This document shows positions 22,679-34,230 of a DNA stretch of 64,000 nt, piece by piece (positions within the stretch are counted from its first letter, which is position 1; each line of letters opens with the position of its first letter). Where the stretch lies: contig JAKZZE010000013.1 of the NCBI GenBank assembly GCA_024220505.1, positions 496,001 to 560,000 of the forward strand. Reading direction: 5' to 3'. The DNA is from Rhizopus arrhizus (Eukaryota; Mucoromycota; Mucoromycetes; Mucorales; Rhizopodaceae). The notes under the pieces were generated by a model that was not told the origin of the DNA, did not search any database, and saw only the letters and a program-made list of their open reading frames with translations. Made by a program: the position numbers and the translations under genes.

Positions 22679-24774
22679 TTATTCTTCCTTTTCATTTTTG
22701 TAGCCACGAGCAATACCTGAAAGACCTTCTTGCACTTCTGCTGCTTCATCTTTGCCAATATTAGCTTCCAATCCTCTGTATGTTCTATTTTTAAGGTATT
22801 CGCCTATTTTATTTCAATTTTCTATAAGAATATTTATTTAAACAATAAAGTATTCTTTTTTTACCTGCTGTACTATTCAAGAGAGTCGTTATACTCATGT
22901 TTTTGCTTCTTAAAGTTAAATCTGTCAATTTGCTGGTAATTTCTTCCTCTGAACCTAATAAAGCGCTCATTATAAAAAAGAACCAACTTACATTATATTC
23001 TTCCTCACAAACCTTCTTCTACTGTATTTTTAACTCTATGGAAAGGAGTCGACTTATATTGACCAGTGATCAAAGAGAAATGGGGTTCTTCATCGCTTGA
23101 TAGATCGTCCTCTTTCTCATCATCGTATTTAAAGTCATCTGCACGTAATTGAGGCAATAATTTTGAGAAATCAGTTGTATAATTTCCTGTCCACTCCATA
23201 TCTCTAATATTTGAGCTCAATCACAGCATTCTTTTCTCCTTTTATATGTTCAAATACCTTATAAGAGCGATTTCTAATTCAAATGGGGTTATGATTGGGC
23301 GATAAAATTCCTATTGAAGTAAAAATAAAAAATGTAAAAGATTTACATGCAAAAACATCTTTTTCTTGTTTACCTTTGAGTCGATCAAGCTGTTTTCAGG
23401 ACATGAAACAAGAACGTAGCAATCAATTTCCATAAAGTTTGCCATCTTGGCTACATTCAATTTACCCATAACAAATAGATAGGATTTACGTCCAGAAGCT
23501 CTTATAACTCTTTTTAAATGATCAATAATGTTTAAATAAGAAGCTAAAAAGATCGTTATTTTAATACGCTCGCATATCTATTTTCTTGCTTTACTTGCCT
23601 ACTCCTAATGTGCCAACTACAATACCAATTGTTTCAGCATCCTTTGCTTTTTGGACAAGGAAATATCTAAATAGAATAAATTAAAACTAATATTCACATA
23701 AATTTTCTTACCTTTTCATCAGCATTTTATTGACTTGCACGGATTCTTTCCTTGCTGTCTTTGTTTTCGGATTATAAGTATAGACCTAAGATACAAGCTG
23801 TATGAATAAAAACTGGTGGCTATATAATCATATTAGAACTTACAGGACATTTATTGTGAACCATCATAATATTTGTTAATGTCAAACTTTCAGCACCCAC
23901 AAAAAATATAGAGCATGACTCTATATCAATGTCCTTTGGCAATTCAAAATATCTGCCTCCTTTCTTTTTCTCTGCTTTCAATTCCTCCATATTTTCTATA
24001 GGCTGAGCTGGTGCTTGTATAGATACATCTTTCTCAAAACATTCTTCCTCTTTTTCTTGCAATTTGCATCTTCCACAACAAGAACTTCCTTGTCTTTGCT
24101 TTTCCTCATGTGAAGGGCAAGTTGATGAGGATTGAACTTGGCTAAGCGTAGATTGCAGTTTGGATTCTGTTTGAATGGCAGTTGGAATTATGTTTTGATA
24201 AACTTTTTGTAAAGCACTAGTCAAATCATCAACGGCATAAGAGTACTCTACATCGCACATAATAACAACAGGATTTGATTTGTTGGGAAAAGTTTGTTCA
24301 AACTCGCCAATACAGTGATTCATATCAATTGGTTGCTGTCCAAATACATATAAAACAGGTAAGCGAGAGGTACTAAAGAAAAGATCAGCTAAATAAACAG
24401 ATACATTAAAAACCGAGTTTTACTTACGGACTCAAACAAGATCGACCATAGTGTACAATCAAGTCTGCGTTGACATGCTCTGCTGCAACTTCATCAACAC
24501 AACAACTTCCATATGAAGTGTCTGCAAGAATAAAGATCTCTTTGCCTGTCTTTATTCTTAATTGTTCTGAAACAGCAGCTGCATCGGCTAAGAATTCGTC
24601 GGGGAACTGCAAAGCAATCTTTTTATGATCGCCTTCCAAGATCTTAGTTACTGTGCGATCGATCTCATATAGGCTCTCGATGTTCTTATGCTTTTCACTT
24701 TTTACTTCTACTTGTCTCTCAATCACATCTCTTCCGTCATTAGAAAAATTAGTTGGACCAGTAGCTGTGGACAT
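22679..24774 (-). CDS. DPH2: diphthamide biosynthesis protein 2
   Basis: Partner of DPH1 in the iron-sulphur enzyme that transfers the 3-amino-3-carboxypropyl group of SAM to a histidine of elongation factor 2, first step of diphthamide synthesis; cytosolic. Nine exons (24428-24774, 23844-24372, 23712-23785, 23599-23666, 23374-23543, 23258-23310, 23013-23203, 22865-22954, 22679-22803) give 548 residues. Signatures are [98 protein letters not shown], and at the end [11 protein letters not shown] with GIARGYK. Intron 4 starts GCAAGT, a GC-AG intron. Exon 7 has two possible in-frame acceptors 12 nt apart. A Cys-rich insert ([16 protein letters not shown]) interrupts the middle domain. Start at 24774 (MSTATGPTN) or 24798. 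Confidence 0.92.
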
Positions 24775-25311
24775 TTGTAAAGTGGAAGATTTTTTCATTA
24801 AACTTTGACCATTTTTATTTGCTAGCTTACAAGTCACAGCTAAGTACAAATGTTTTAAAAAAAAAAGGCCACATCTGTTAAATGTGATGTTAGCTCCAAG
24901 AACGAAGATATTTACTAACAACATAGAAAGGAAATTACAATGGTTAATGCTATATCAGTCAAGAAAAAGCCTACTAAAAGATATAAAGCCGGTGATGAAG
25001 CAGCAAAAAGCATCGAATTTAGCATTGAATCTACACCATTTTCAGAAAGTAAAGCCGCATTTTTACAAACTTTATAATGCAATATACACAAAAAAGCTGC
25101 AAATAAACGCGACATTTATTCCTGAAAATACTGTAAACGGTAAACAAATAGGAAATGTACAATAGGACAAAGAAAGCAGCATATAATTTTGAAAAAAAAA
25201 AGTCTTGTAAAAAGCGCAAGAAAAGAAAGTAACAGAAATAGTAATAAGTTTTAATATATTTACAGCTAAATGAAAAAAGAAAGAAGATAAGTAAAAATGA
25301 AATATACCATT

Positions 25312-26372
25312 TCATAAGCTTACTATAGCATCCATCTTTGCAAGAACGTTTAATGCGCTAGCCACCACTTCTATAGAAAGTTCTGTTCCTGAAGGTATCT
25401 CAACTTTACCAGCACTGTTCGAGAATGGCCATGATGAGTAATTATTCATAAGTTCATCCACCTTATTGAATGCTTGCTCTCTTAAATCAGGTTGCAGATA
25501 AAGTAAAGCATTTTCTAATACATTCGCTGCATAAGCAGCACAAATCATACTAATGCCTCTAATATAAGCATGAGGAATATCAGACTGAGCATCAATAGAA
25601 GTAGGTGATACACGAGTAATCAACATAGTGCAAACACGTTTTATGATCTCTTCTTTCACTGCTGGATCGGCAACAGGATGTGTAGCCATATCAAATAATA
25701 AAAAGTTGCGCTTCTCTGTTCTTAGGACACCTTTATCCACTAAACCTTTTGCTAATCGTTCCCTTACTTGTTTCAGCTGATATCCAATTTTCATCACATT
25801 CCATGTTTCCCCTTTTTAGTTGTTCTTCAATAAAAAAAAAAGAACTATAATTTTATTAGAAACAAAAGCTTACCACTCATTAAATCGATCCAACTTCCTA
25901 CACTCATGGGTTCACTTGTCTTCATCATCTTTAGTGCTTCATCTAATAAAACCTCTCCTGTTATAGTATCGTTGATTACTTCAATGTATCGATCAGCAAG
26001 TGGATATGATCGACGCATAGAATCTTTTTTCATTGCTATTCTTCCTCTAAGCGCTAATTCAATAACAATGCACCCTCGTAACGCATAACTGATACTGTCG
26101 TTCCAAAAAGAAAGGTATCCCTACATATGAGTTAATTAATTTTCTTAAAGAATCCTTTATATTTCTTCTACTACCTGTTTATCTTTGAGTCCTAATAGTA
26201 AGACTTCTTCCATCAAAGTCAATTTGGGTGTTGATTTTGTTTCATCAATATCTAGCGGGTCATGAGCAATCTTTTTTTCTGGAGTGGAATGGTTGTATTG
26301 TGATGAACTGTTATTATCATCGTCTGAATTGGACGATTGACCGACAACTCTCCTTCTTGTCACTGTCGACAT
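25312..26372 (-). CDS. VPS74: GOLPH3/Vps74 Golgi PI4P-binding protein
   Basis: Peripheral Golgi protein that binds PtdIns4P and retains glycosyltransferases in the Golgi. Exons 26175-26372, 25874-26120 and 25312-25811 give 314 residues, normal size. The disordered basic N-terminus ([20 protein letters not shown]) precedes the GPP34 domain: [100 protein letters not shown] and [14 protein letters not shown]. These are the landmark segments of GOLPH3, including the PI4P-pocket Trp/Arg region. It follows DPH2 on the same strand 540 bp upstream. Confidence 0.95.
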
Positions 26373-28586
26373 TCTGGGAACACAAAAAAAAAAGAAAAGA
26401 ATAAAAAAACTAAGAATAAGAAATTGAGCATTTTTACGTCACAGAAGTGCACTTTTGTAATTAAAAATCGCTTGTACTCCCAATTGGAATATATAATAGA
26501 TAAGTTCTTGTAACACTTAAAGATACGATCTGTTGTTATAAAACATAGTGTCATTTTTCTTGACTTGATTTAGTTCTATTATTGGCTTTTCATTATAGTT
26601 ACAAGGAACACCCCTTTTTTTTCAGCTATAATAACTTCGATATTGGATACACAAGTAAAAAGTACAATATTCATATGGTATTATCATGGACAAAATCATA
26701 ATGGTGGTTGTTTGTTAGCACAACCTTGTATAAAAAAGCTCTTTATGAGAAGAACCAAACAGGTTATTCTTAAAAATAATCTTTAATAGGAACAGCTGTT
26801 CACAAATAATTATTAAATCGCAATCATATTGGCATTTGATATTTTTCTGCTTTTAGCAACTGTACCTAAGCCAATTTACTTTTCGATATAAGCTTTTGAT
26901 AATAGCATATTCTATAGTAGTGTATGGCTCTAGATATAGTACACAAACTACAAACGCATTGAGTACTCATTAATCAATGTGGTTTTTTGTTCTACAAAAA
27001 ATATCTCCGGAGATCCAGCCATTTTCTAACAAACATGATTAAAGATCCCAAATAGAGTACATGCTACTATGTATTATAAAAAGATCTTTATATTTTTAAA
27101 TGCTAAAGAAAAATTTACTTTGTATATTCAAGCATTCTAAATAATTCAAAATAATTCTTTCGACTTCAAAGCCATTTAGATTATTGTTCTTATATGATTA
27201 GTATTGTTAATGTGGCCTGGTTCCTGAGTTTCCTACTTGTTTTAATAAAGCTTGGTCTCATATTTATATATATTGTTATTGTGAATATAGACAATATACC
27301 GAAAGCATATGTTCATGACATACTCTTCAAATAGCTTTCGAAAAATCATGAAGCCTTCAATTTGTTTTTGTATTTGTTAAAGATGATTCCAATTACAACT
27401 TGCTCTTTGCTCAGTTAATCTTAATCCATGTATATCTTTTAGGGAAATTATATAACAAAGTCTTATATTTTATTCACATACCTGCCATCAGAGCACTTTC
27501 TGAAGGGTAGTTTGTCGGTTTTTGAATCATGTATTCATCACTGGAATTTCAATTAAAAACATTGCCAATTCCCACAAATTTTTTTTTGTTGTACTAATAT
27601 CCTAACTAGATAATGTGAATAGATCAATATAAATATCATCTTCTTGATGCTACCTTTATTACCCAAACGTCTATTACTTCATCTCATTTCAAAATCTCTA
27701 AAATATGTTAGCTAAATATATTAATTTTACCTACACCGGTGTATTCCTGCGAGAATGAAAAAAATTGTGCTTTAGTTATTCTTTTTATACTTACGTATTA
27801 AAAAGAAGCATCATATATAAAACAGATGCTACATAAAATGTATCGATTTACATGTAGATACCAGGTCATGTATGCAGTTAAATGAATGAACTGTTAAATC
27901 AATTATGATTACAAGAGTTTCCTTTAATCCTTCAGCCAAAAGAAGATTTCAAAACAATCTGATTAATCGAACTTTATTAATAAAAACCTTCTGCGTATAT
28001 TATGGATTGATATTAAAACGTAGGTTTTGTTTTAAAAAACCTAGAATTTCATTTTTGGTATATCAATTCTTTTTAGTCTGTTGAAAAGGAAGCAATTAAC
28101 ACCACATAATGAACAAATATGGCTTTTATAAAATAGTTCGACTGTACACAAGTATACGCCTTAATTTCAAAAGGTTTCAAGTGTTGAAGGACAAACAGTC
28201 AATTGGCTTAATGAGCCCAATGATTTATCCTAGTAAAATAAAAAGATAGGATTAGCACAGAATGCAAAAATAAAAAAAAAAGAATTCAAGCATGACAGTA
28301 AATTAACTATTTACTGTTACTCAATTAAATAATACTTTGAATATTAAATATTGAATGCAGATGATGTACTATCGTTCATGTATATTTGATTTCCCACCTC
28401 TTATTGTTGTCAGCTTTGCTTTACCCCGCATAAATGATTTTTGCACAACCAGTTTCAAACGCCGATGTAACCGCATAAAAATTCAGGAGCTTGATTTTCT
28501 CACACACACTTTTCCGTATGCATACAAATACAAAGCATATTTTACTTTTTCATTATTTTTTTTTTTCCTTTTTTATAGATTTAAGA
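26373..28586. other. intergenic, nothing recognised
   Basis: 2.2 kb of AT-rich DNA between the divergent VPS74 and the conserved unknown gene. No open frame with family resemblance, no tRNA-like structure and no repeat arm noticed. A TTTTATAG at 28572-28579 just before the next start could be a 5' UTR intron acceptor. Confidence 0.4.
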
Positions 28587-29651
28587 ATGGAATCAATCAA
28601 TGAGAATATTGTTCGCTCAATAGCTTACACTGCACTTGATACGATTCTGAATAACCAACAAGCTGAACTTTTACTCATCGCCTCTCATCACTTGTGTCAG
28701 CGAGCTCAGTTTGTGGGCGAAGGCTGGTATCAATGGCAAAAAGATCGTTCAGTTGAGGCTATTAAAGAACTTGGGTCTAAGGAAGAATTTCTTAAAAAGC
28801 GGGTTTATTATAAACGTATGGATGCTGATACACTACATGCTACGATTGAATATGCCAATGAAGGGGCGCATCACTTCGTAGTTGATTTGATTTTAGAGGA
28901 CGGAAAGACAGATATATCCGATATAAAATATTACAACTTAAAAGAACTTGTGGAAAAAGAGTGGGTTGATATATGTGAGAATTGGTCAAATACAACAAGA
29001 GAGGCTGAGCGAGTGTTTTTAACTCAAGAGAAAAGACATGAAGTGTTTTCTGTAGAAACACCCGATGTAAGGGGAAAAAAAAAAAAAAAAAAAAAAGGTA
29101 AACTAACGAAAAAACAGAGCATGATCAGAGAGGCACCAGAAGATTACTGGGGAGATTGGTCTTGCTCCGATGATGAGTTTGCTATTGAGAATAGAATTAC
29201 TTTCCGTAGTAGGGTAAAGAACGAGGAAGATTTTGAAAATTCTGAAGATTCTGAAGATGAATATTATACAAGATGGAGCAAAGATCCAGGAACACTTACA
29301 CCTGCTCCTGATGAAGGTCGTATAATAGTAGATAAACAAGAAATAGAGCAAGACCAACCCAATAGCTCTCTTCATCCAATGGATCCTCATACAGCTGCGT
29401 TGTCTGAATTGACACACATTTTAGAAAAAACACTTCCTCAGCAAAGCGTGGGTAATCGCCGGCCGATTTTAATACATCCTCTACCTAAAGTAACCCTTTC
29501 TCGTTTAGAAGCTCAATATGAACCAACAGAAGGACTTGATCGTCCACTATTTATGAAAAGTCTAAATGAATTAATTGGAGCAGCCAAACTACTGGGTTAT
29601 GAAGGAAAAGATGTGTTAAGCATGGTTCAAGAAATCATTGTACAAAAATAA
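28587..29651 (+). CDS. conserved-looking protein of unknown function
   Basis: 354-residue frame from the Met at 28587 (MESINENIVRSIAYTALDTI). The N-terminal 150 residues are alpha/beta-like (YYKRMDADTLHATIEYANEG, ADHF-like VVDLILEDGK) with many Trp. The middle holds PEDYWGDWSCSDDE and a Glu/Asp-rich stretch (EEDFENSEDSEDEYYTRW), typical of disordered acidic linkers. The end is helical (FMKSLNELIGAAKLLGYEGK). The run of 22 A at about 29075-29097 would encode oligo-Lys. However 29067-29117 begins GTAAGG, contains CTAAC and ends CAG, is 51 nt long and keeps frame, so it is probably an intron; the mature protein would then join ETPD to SMIREAPEDYWG (337 residues). I do not recognise the family. 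Confidence 0.65.
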   Translation: MESINENIVRSIAYTALDTILNNQQAELLLIASHHLCQRAQFVGEGWYQWQKDRSVEAIKELGSKEEFLKKRVYYKRMDADTLHATIEYANEGAHHFVVDLILEDGKTDISDIKYYNLKELVEKEWVDICENWSNTTREAERVFLTQEKRHEVFSVETPDVRGKKKKKKKGKLTKKQSMIREAPEDYWGDWSCSDDEFAIENRITFRSRVKNEEDFENSEDSEDEYYTRWSKDPGTLTPAPDEGRIIVDKQEIEQDQPNSSLHPMDPHTAALSELTHILEKTLPQQSVGNRRPILIHPLPKVTLSRLEAQYEPTEGLDRPLFMKSLNELIGAAKLLGYEGKDVLSMVQEIIVQK

Positions 29652-29672
29652 TAAAGGGTTTATTCTCTTTCT

Positions 29673-31469
29673 CTAGACTTCATAGACCCATTTTAAGCTC
29701 TTATCTGAATCTTTCTTGTTTTCTATTGTCTTTCTGTCCAAAACTTCTGATACTTTTTGCTTTACACCTTGCTTTCCTTGACGTTCACGAAGTAAATAAT
29801 CAATGACTTGCTGACGGTTTAAGGCATAATTGCCAACATCAGGTGCTTCACCTGTCACGACACGCATAATATCTTCTTCAGAAGGGAGCATGTACTTACG
29901 ATGAGGGTACTTTTTGAAATCACGCTTGTTCAAGAGTTCTAAGCGAAGAGGAGAAGGGGAATCAAAATAGTCTTGTTTGATTTGACGGTCATCTACTTGA
30001 CTTAATTCACTAGGTTGCCACTTAGCCTTGGATCGGGAAACCAACGTGGCATAGACACCTTCCTTAAAGTCGTGTCCTTGAAGGAACTTTTGGACTAAGT
30101 GATATTCCATCTTGAAACACTGAGCCAAGCTTAAGGCACTACCATTACGTATTTGTTGTAAAGTGACCTTGAGGGAGGTAGGGGACATGGAAGAGAGTAA
30201 TTTTAAGGTTTCTTTTTTCCATTCGCTTTCCTCTTCCTTTTCAACAGCCTTGACAATCTCAGCAATTGTATCATACTTAAAGCATCGATCAATTGATTGA
30301 CGAATGGAACCACTCAAGGAGAAGGTAGTCTCATTTTCTAATTCTGCAGAGAATTCCTCGATAGCTTGGTTGATCATATCGTGCGTTGGGTTTTCCAATT
30401 CAGCCAAACGGGCCTCGAGATCACCGAGACGAGAAGAGGGAACATAATGCGTAGCAATTCCAGCATACAAGGTATCAACACCCTTTAACCGTTTACCTGT
30501 CAAACCAAGGTAAACACCTAATTGACCATCTAAGCGAGGTAAGAAGAAGGATCCTCCTACTTCAGGTAAAAAGCCAATGGCTGTTTCTGGCATGGCAAAT
30601 AAAGTGTTTTCAGTGGCAATACGGAAAGGAGCATGGACTGATAATCCAACACCACCACCCACTAATGACTATCATAAGTAAACTATAGATACACATTAAA
30701 AAAGGAATAAACTTACTAGTAATACCATCCATAATTGAAACATAAGGTGTATCTAAGGTGGCAATAAGATGATCTAATTGATATTCTTCTTCAAAGAATT
30801 TTGCAGCATTTGAATCCTTCGCTTCAGCTAAATCAACAACAGCTACGCATAAAAGAATGAATATCCCATGCTTCTCCGGAGTATTTGTTTTTGTTTTTAC
30901 TTTTAACATCACCACCAGCACAAAAGCCTTTACCGCCAGAATGCTTAAGGATAATGATCTTAGCTAAATCTGATTTTTCCCAGGCCTATGACAAAAAAGG
31001 ATACGAATTAACAATGTTTGTATCACACATTTTGTTATTTACTTGTAATTGAGGTGTAATACTGCGAACCATAGGAAGGTTTAAAGCATTCAATTTCTTA
31101 GGACGATTTAATACAACCTCACGAACCGCCAAGTTGCTTTTATGAACTACTTCAACCTATCGAAAAATGTTGGAAAAGTATACGTAAATGTATTAAAATG
31201 GCATGTATTTTACTTGCGAAGCTTCTAAACCAGAAATAGAAGCAGAGGTAGTACTATACATCTACTTATATATTAGAATAAGGCCATATAAAGGGACGTA
31301 CACGCATATATACCTTCTTTGTATTGAGTGAAGATAAATCGATAATCTTTGGTTGAGTTAAACTTCTAGTAGTAGTTGACATGCGAACAGCAGTAGGTAA
31401 TGAGTTGAGAACTCTCTTGTTCACTAAGCGTTGAGAAAAAAGCTTTCTTAATAAAACTCGGCTGCTCAT
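29673..31469 (-). CDS. 3-hydroxyisobutyryl-CoA hydrolase-like protein, mitochondrial
   Basis: Crotonase-fold enzyme of valine breakdown. It hydrolyses 3-hydroxyisobutyryl-CoA; the yeast relative Ehd3 is also a mitochondrial ribosome component. The basic N-terminus MSSRVLLRKLFSQRLVNKRV fits a mitochondrial presequence. Short exons then encode VVLNRPKKLNALNLPMVRS, KIIILKHSGGKGFCAGGDVK and LDHLIATLDTPYVSIMDGIT. The large last exon (to 30662) starts MGGGVGLSVHAPFRIATENT and continues FAMPETAIGFLPEVGGSFFL, the family signature with the active-site Glu, and the C-terminal HIBCH domain (SMSPTSLKVTLQQIRNG, CFKMEYHLVQKFLQGHDFKE, GVYATLVSRSKAKWQP). The tail after NYALNRQQVIDYLLRERQG is longer than in human HIBCH, as in fungi. 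Its stop is 22 bp from the facing gene's stop. Confidence 0.9.
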
Positions 31470-31714
31470 GTTGAAAGATACAGACAAAAGAAGGGAAAAA
31501 AAGGTTTTGGCAGGGGCGAAATTAATGCGAGAGAAAAAAAGTTTTCCACAGTCACACAAACCAAATATGGAAATACATATTTTAAATGATCAGATCTTTT
31601 CGTAAATTTGATTAAACTTGGAGACATATACAGTAGTCTCGCCGTCAACTAATCAAACTTTTGAAATATATTTGCTCGCATGTTTGAAAATATATTGAGA
31701 AGAAACAAAAAAAA
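31470..31714. other. 5' flank of HIBCH-like gene up to repeat arm
   Basis: Short upstream region between the hydrolase start and the left arm of the inverted repeat; A-rich next to the arm. Confidence 0.4.
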
Positions 31715-31967
31715 CAAATTGATTTCTTTGTTGGTCATGTATATTTGGTCGGACATAATGTACGTATAATAGTATAGTTATATAAGGCGTTTATTTCGAC
31801 AATTTTCAAATTGCTTTACGAGATATTGAGCAAAATTATGAAAAAGACAGGTATTCTATCATAGACGCCGCTTCACTAACATCGAAAGTTCTCTTCGTAT
31901 TATTCAACTTATTTCTTTTGATCTTACTCTTAACCATATCCCGGAAGTGCTCAATAGTTTAGCTCTG
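31715..31967 (+). repeat. left arm of perfect 253-bp inverted repeat
   Basis: Exactly the reverse complement of 36070-36322; compared line by line, I found no mismatch or indel over 253 bases. Beyond the outer ends the two sides share only A-rich/T-rich runs of different length. The arm contains the 3' end of an IS630/Tc1-type transposase reading frame on the minus strand. Confidence 0.95.
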
Positions 31968-32530
31968 GTGAATAAGGAAGAAGGTACACCGGTGCATATT
32001 CTCTTTTTATAATTATGGGGTCGATTATGAAAGGAGCGTAAATCGAAGCATTGTCCATGACAATAAAAAATTCTTGCATTTCAGGAAATTCATCCATGAT
32101 GTCCATAGTGCCGTTAATGAATTGTACATAATGGTCAGATGTAGTATCTTTAGGAACATAAGTTCTATCATCGAATGATTTTCTTTTTATAGCTCTTACA
32201 AATTTTCTCTTTTTGAGGTTTCCTGGCTCTCTCATGCTTATGTTAACTGCACAAGAAGCAGAGATCACCTCAATCACAATTTGAAAATTAGCTTTTGTTG
32301 AAAATTTTTCATTAATAACTGCTTTATCATAATTGAATCAGCTTCTACTGTGACGCATGTTTAATATCAAATCCGAAATCACCAAATAATACACAAATTT
32401 CCAGAAAACTCATATCTTTTTTCGTTCATTCTTCAACCCATGTAGTGTGAGCCTGAAGGGTTTCCTCACAATTCCTTACACTAACATAACGGCTTACAGC
32501 CTCGAGGCTGAAATTGCATCATAAACTCTG
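31836..32530 (-). pseudogene. decayed IS630/Tc1-mariner-type DDE transposase
   Basis: Minus-strand fragments in shifting frames follow the order of a transposase catalytic domain: SRVYDAISASRL, FWKFVYYLVISDLILNMRHS, VIEVISASCAVNISMREPGN, KKRKFVRAIKRKSFDDRTYV, TSDHYVQFINGTMDIMDEFP, then EFFIVMDNASIYAPF with the second catalytic Asp (MDN), and YAPVYLLPYSPELN. A frame change directly after SPELN separates this from EHFRDMVKSKIKRN, which carries the expected third acidic residue. The frame then ends CLSFS-stop style at 31836. With stops upstream and that frameshift the gene is dead. Mobility, if any, must have come from a helper. Confidence 0.75.
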
Positions 32531-33519
32531 CTACTCTTGTTTTTTTATCAAATTATTTGTGATATTTTACGATTCTTAAATGAAAATAGAATAAAAGTTA
32601 AAAGATTAATGAGATCAAATATGGTAGGTAATTCAAAACAAAATACAACTAAAAAACAAAAAACAAATTAATTAAACTGCAGAAACTACTTAATTTATAT
32701 ACGATCTTGAGAACCTGAGGAGTATATTGATTCGCACTCTATAATTGATTTGCCAGTAATAGCTACTTTATCTCTAAGTACATAGTATGATAGTATAAAC
32801 AGGTGTTTCGTATTCTGAGTCAGTAAAGACAATGTTATATCCTTATGATCGTAAGTGTTTGTGTTCTGCTTAAATCTGTTTCTCCCTATCAAAAGGGAAT
32901 ATTTTTTGCTTCTATTTGTCTGTGCGTTGATGATACTCTCTCTCTCTTTTTTTTTTTAAATTTAAAGGAGATTATTTACACCTTCTTTGTTTGAAATAAC
33001 AGAAGCAGTGACAATGATCGACCTATTACTGCTGTACTATTACATTATACTGAACACCCAAGAAACGCTATAACATAGCATGTCTTTGACTTTGCTATTA
33101 ATCATTTCACATCATTTGTTCCGTATATTTAGTGACTAAATTTAGATACAAGGCATTCAATACTGCAATTCACACTGTATTATTGTAGAATGACATGATA
33201 CTAAATAATATGTTTATTACTACAAAGAATGAGAAGTTATGATCACATCAAGATATGAACATGATAAAAATGAAAAAAAAGCTAAAAAGACGGTATCAAT
33301 AGGTAGCTTTTGTCGGCTTGGGTAACTTGAGTGGCTTTGGTGGTGGAATCCAAAGACTTGTATATCAAGATGGCTTCTTGTGGTAATTTATCCTATTCAT
33401 TCTTCCTTTTTTCTCAAGCTATCATTATATAAAACGGAGAGATGAGTTATCATCATATGTATAATGGATAATCCTTCGAACTCTTGACTGTCATTTTTGA
33501 TTCTGCTCGCAACTATAGG
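32531..33519. other. island interior, nothing recognised
   Basis: AT-rich DNA inside the inverted-repeat island. Open frames such as 32695-32892 have no family signal. Confidence 0.35.
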
Positions 33520-33960
33520 AACTGAAAAGCGCTTCAATTTGTTTAAAATGTACTTTTTCAAAGCCAAGAATTTGAATTAGGTAGAGTTTAACTTTGCTGG
33601 CATCACCATCATGAAGCTCTATAGTTTCATTTAGCTGTAGCTTTCCATTGGTGATAGGTTTTTTCTTGTCGTGATAAAGTTTAGCTACACATGTCTTCTT
33701 CCCAAATTCAACATCGCCAAGCTTGTTGAATACTTCAGAAGAGCAAAAATAATCTCAAATCCATTCTTCTACTATTGTCCTTATTTTCTTCATTAGTTTG
33801 AGATTGCGTATCTCCCCAGGGAAATAATGCAAGCATTTGGTGAAATAAAGTTTCAAATATTAGGCCCCAAAATTTGACCACGAAATCACCTTTGGACAAC
33901 ATTTCTTCACGATCGAAAACGCAAGACTTTACAATGTAAAAGTTTGATCTAAAGTAAGAT
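33520..33960 (-). pseudogene. second decayed copy of the xDFxVKFWG family
   Basis: Minus-strand reading gives EEMLSKGDFVVKFWGLIFET, LFHQMLALFPWGDTQSQTNE, then in another frame KKTCVAKLYHDKKKPITNGK, LQLNETIELHDGDASKVKLY and LIQILGFEKVHF. GDFVVKFWGLIFETLF aligns with EWDFIVKFWVLVTEKLF in the remnant at 0.6-1.7 kb, and the downstream order is the same. Stops and a frame change make it a pseudogene. Confidence 0.55.
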
Positions 33961-34230
33961 TCAAAAGCGAGATGAAACAGAATATTATATTAATATTTAA
34001 AAAGATATAGCTTTCAAATGCCACGAGTTTTTCCTTCTCTACTAATTTTTTTTAAGTAAATGATTTACTGCTTTACTCCAATTTTGTGAGCGTTGTATAA
34101 GATATCATAAATGGAAATACTGTTATCAAAACGATTATATTCAACCACATGTTTATGCATGCTGCTTATAGTTTATAATTGATCTTTGCTCAATTTGCAC
34201 CATTTTTCATTTTGTACAATATCATTTATA

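Noticed and set aside
24774..24924. Longer N-terminus for DPH2 beginning MLLVNIFVLGANI
   Set aside because: The extension is hydrophobic, low-complexity and runs into promoter sequence; MSTATGPTN or MKKSSTLQ are family-like starts.
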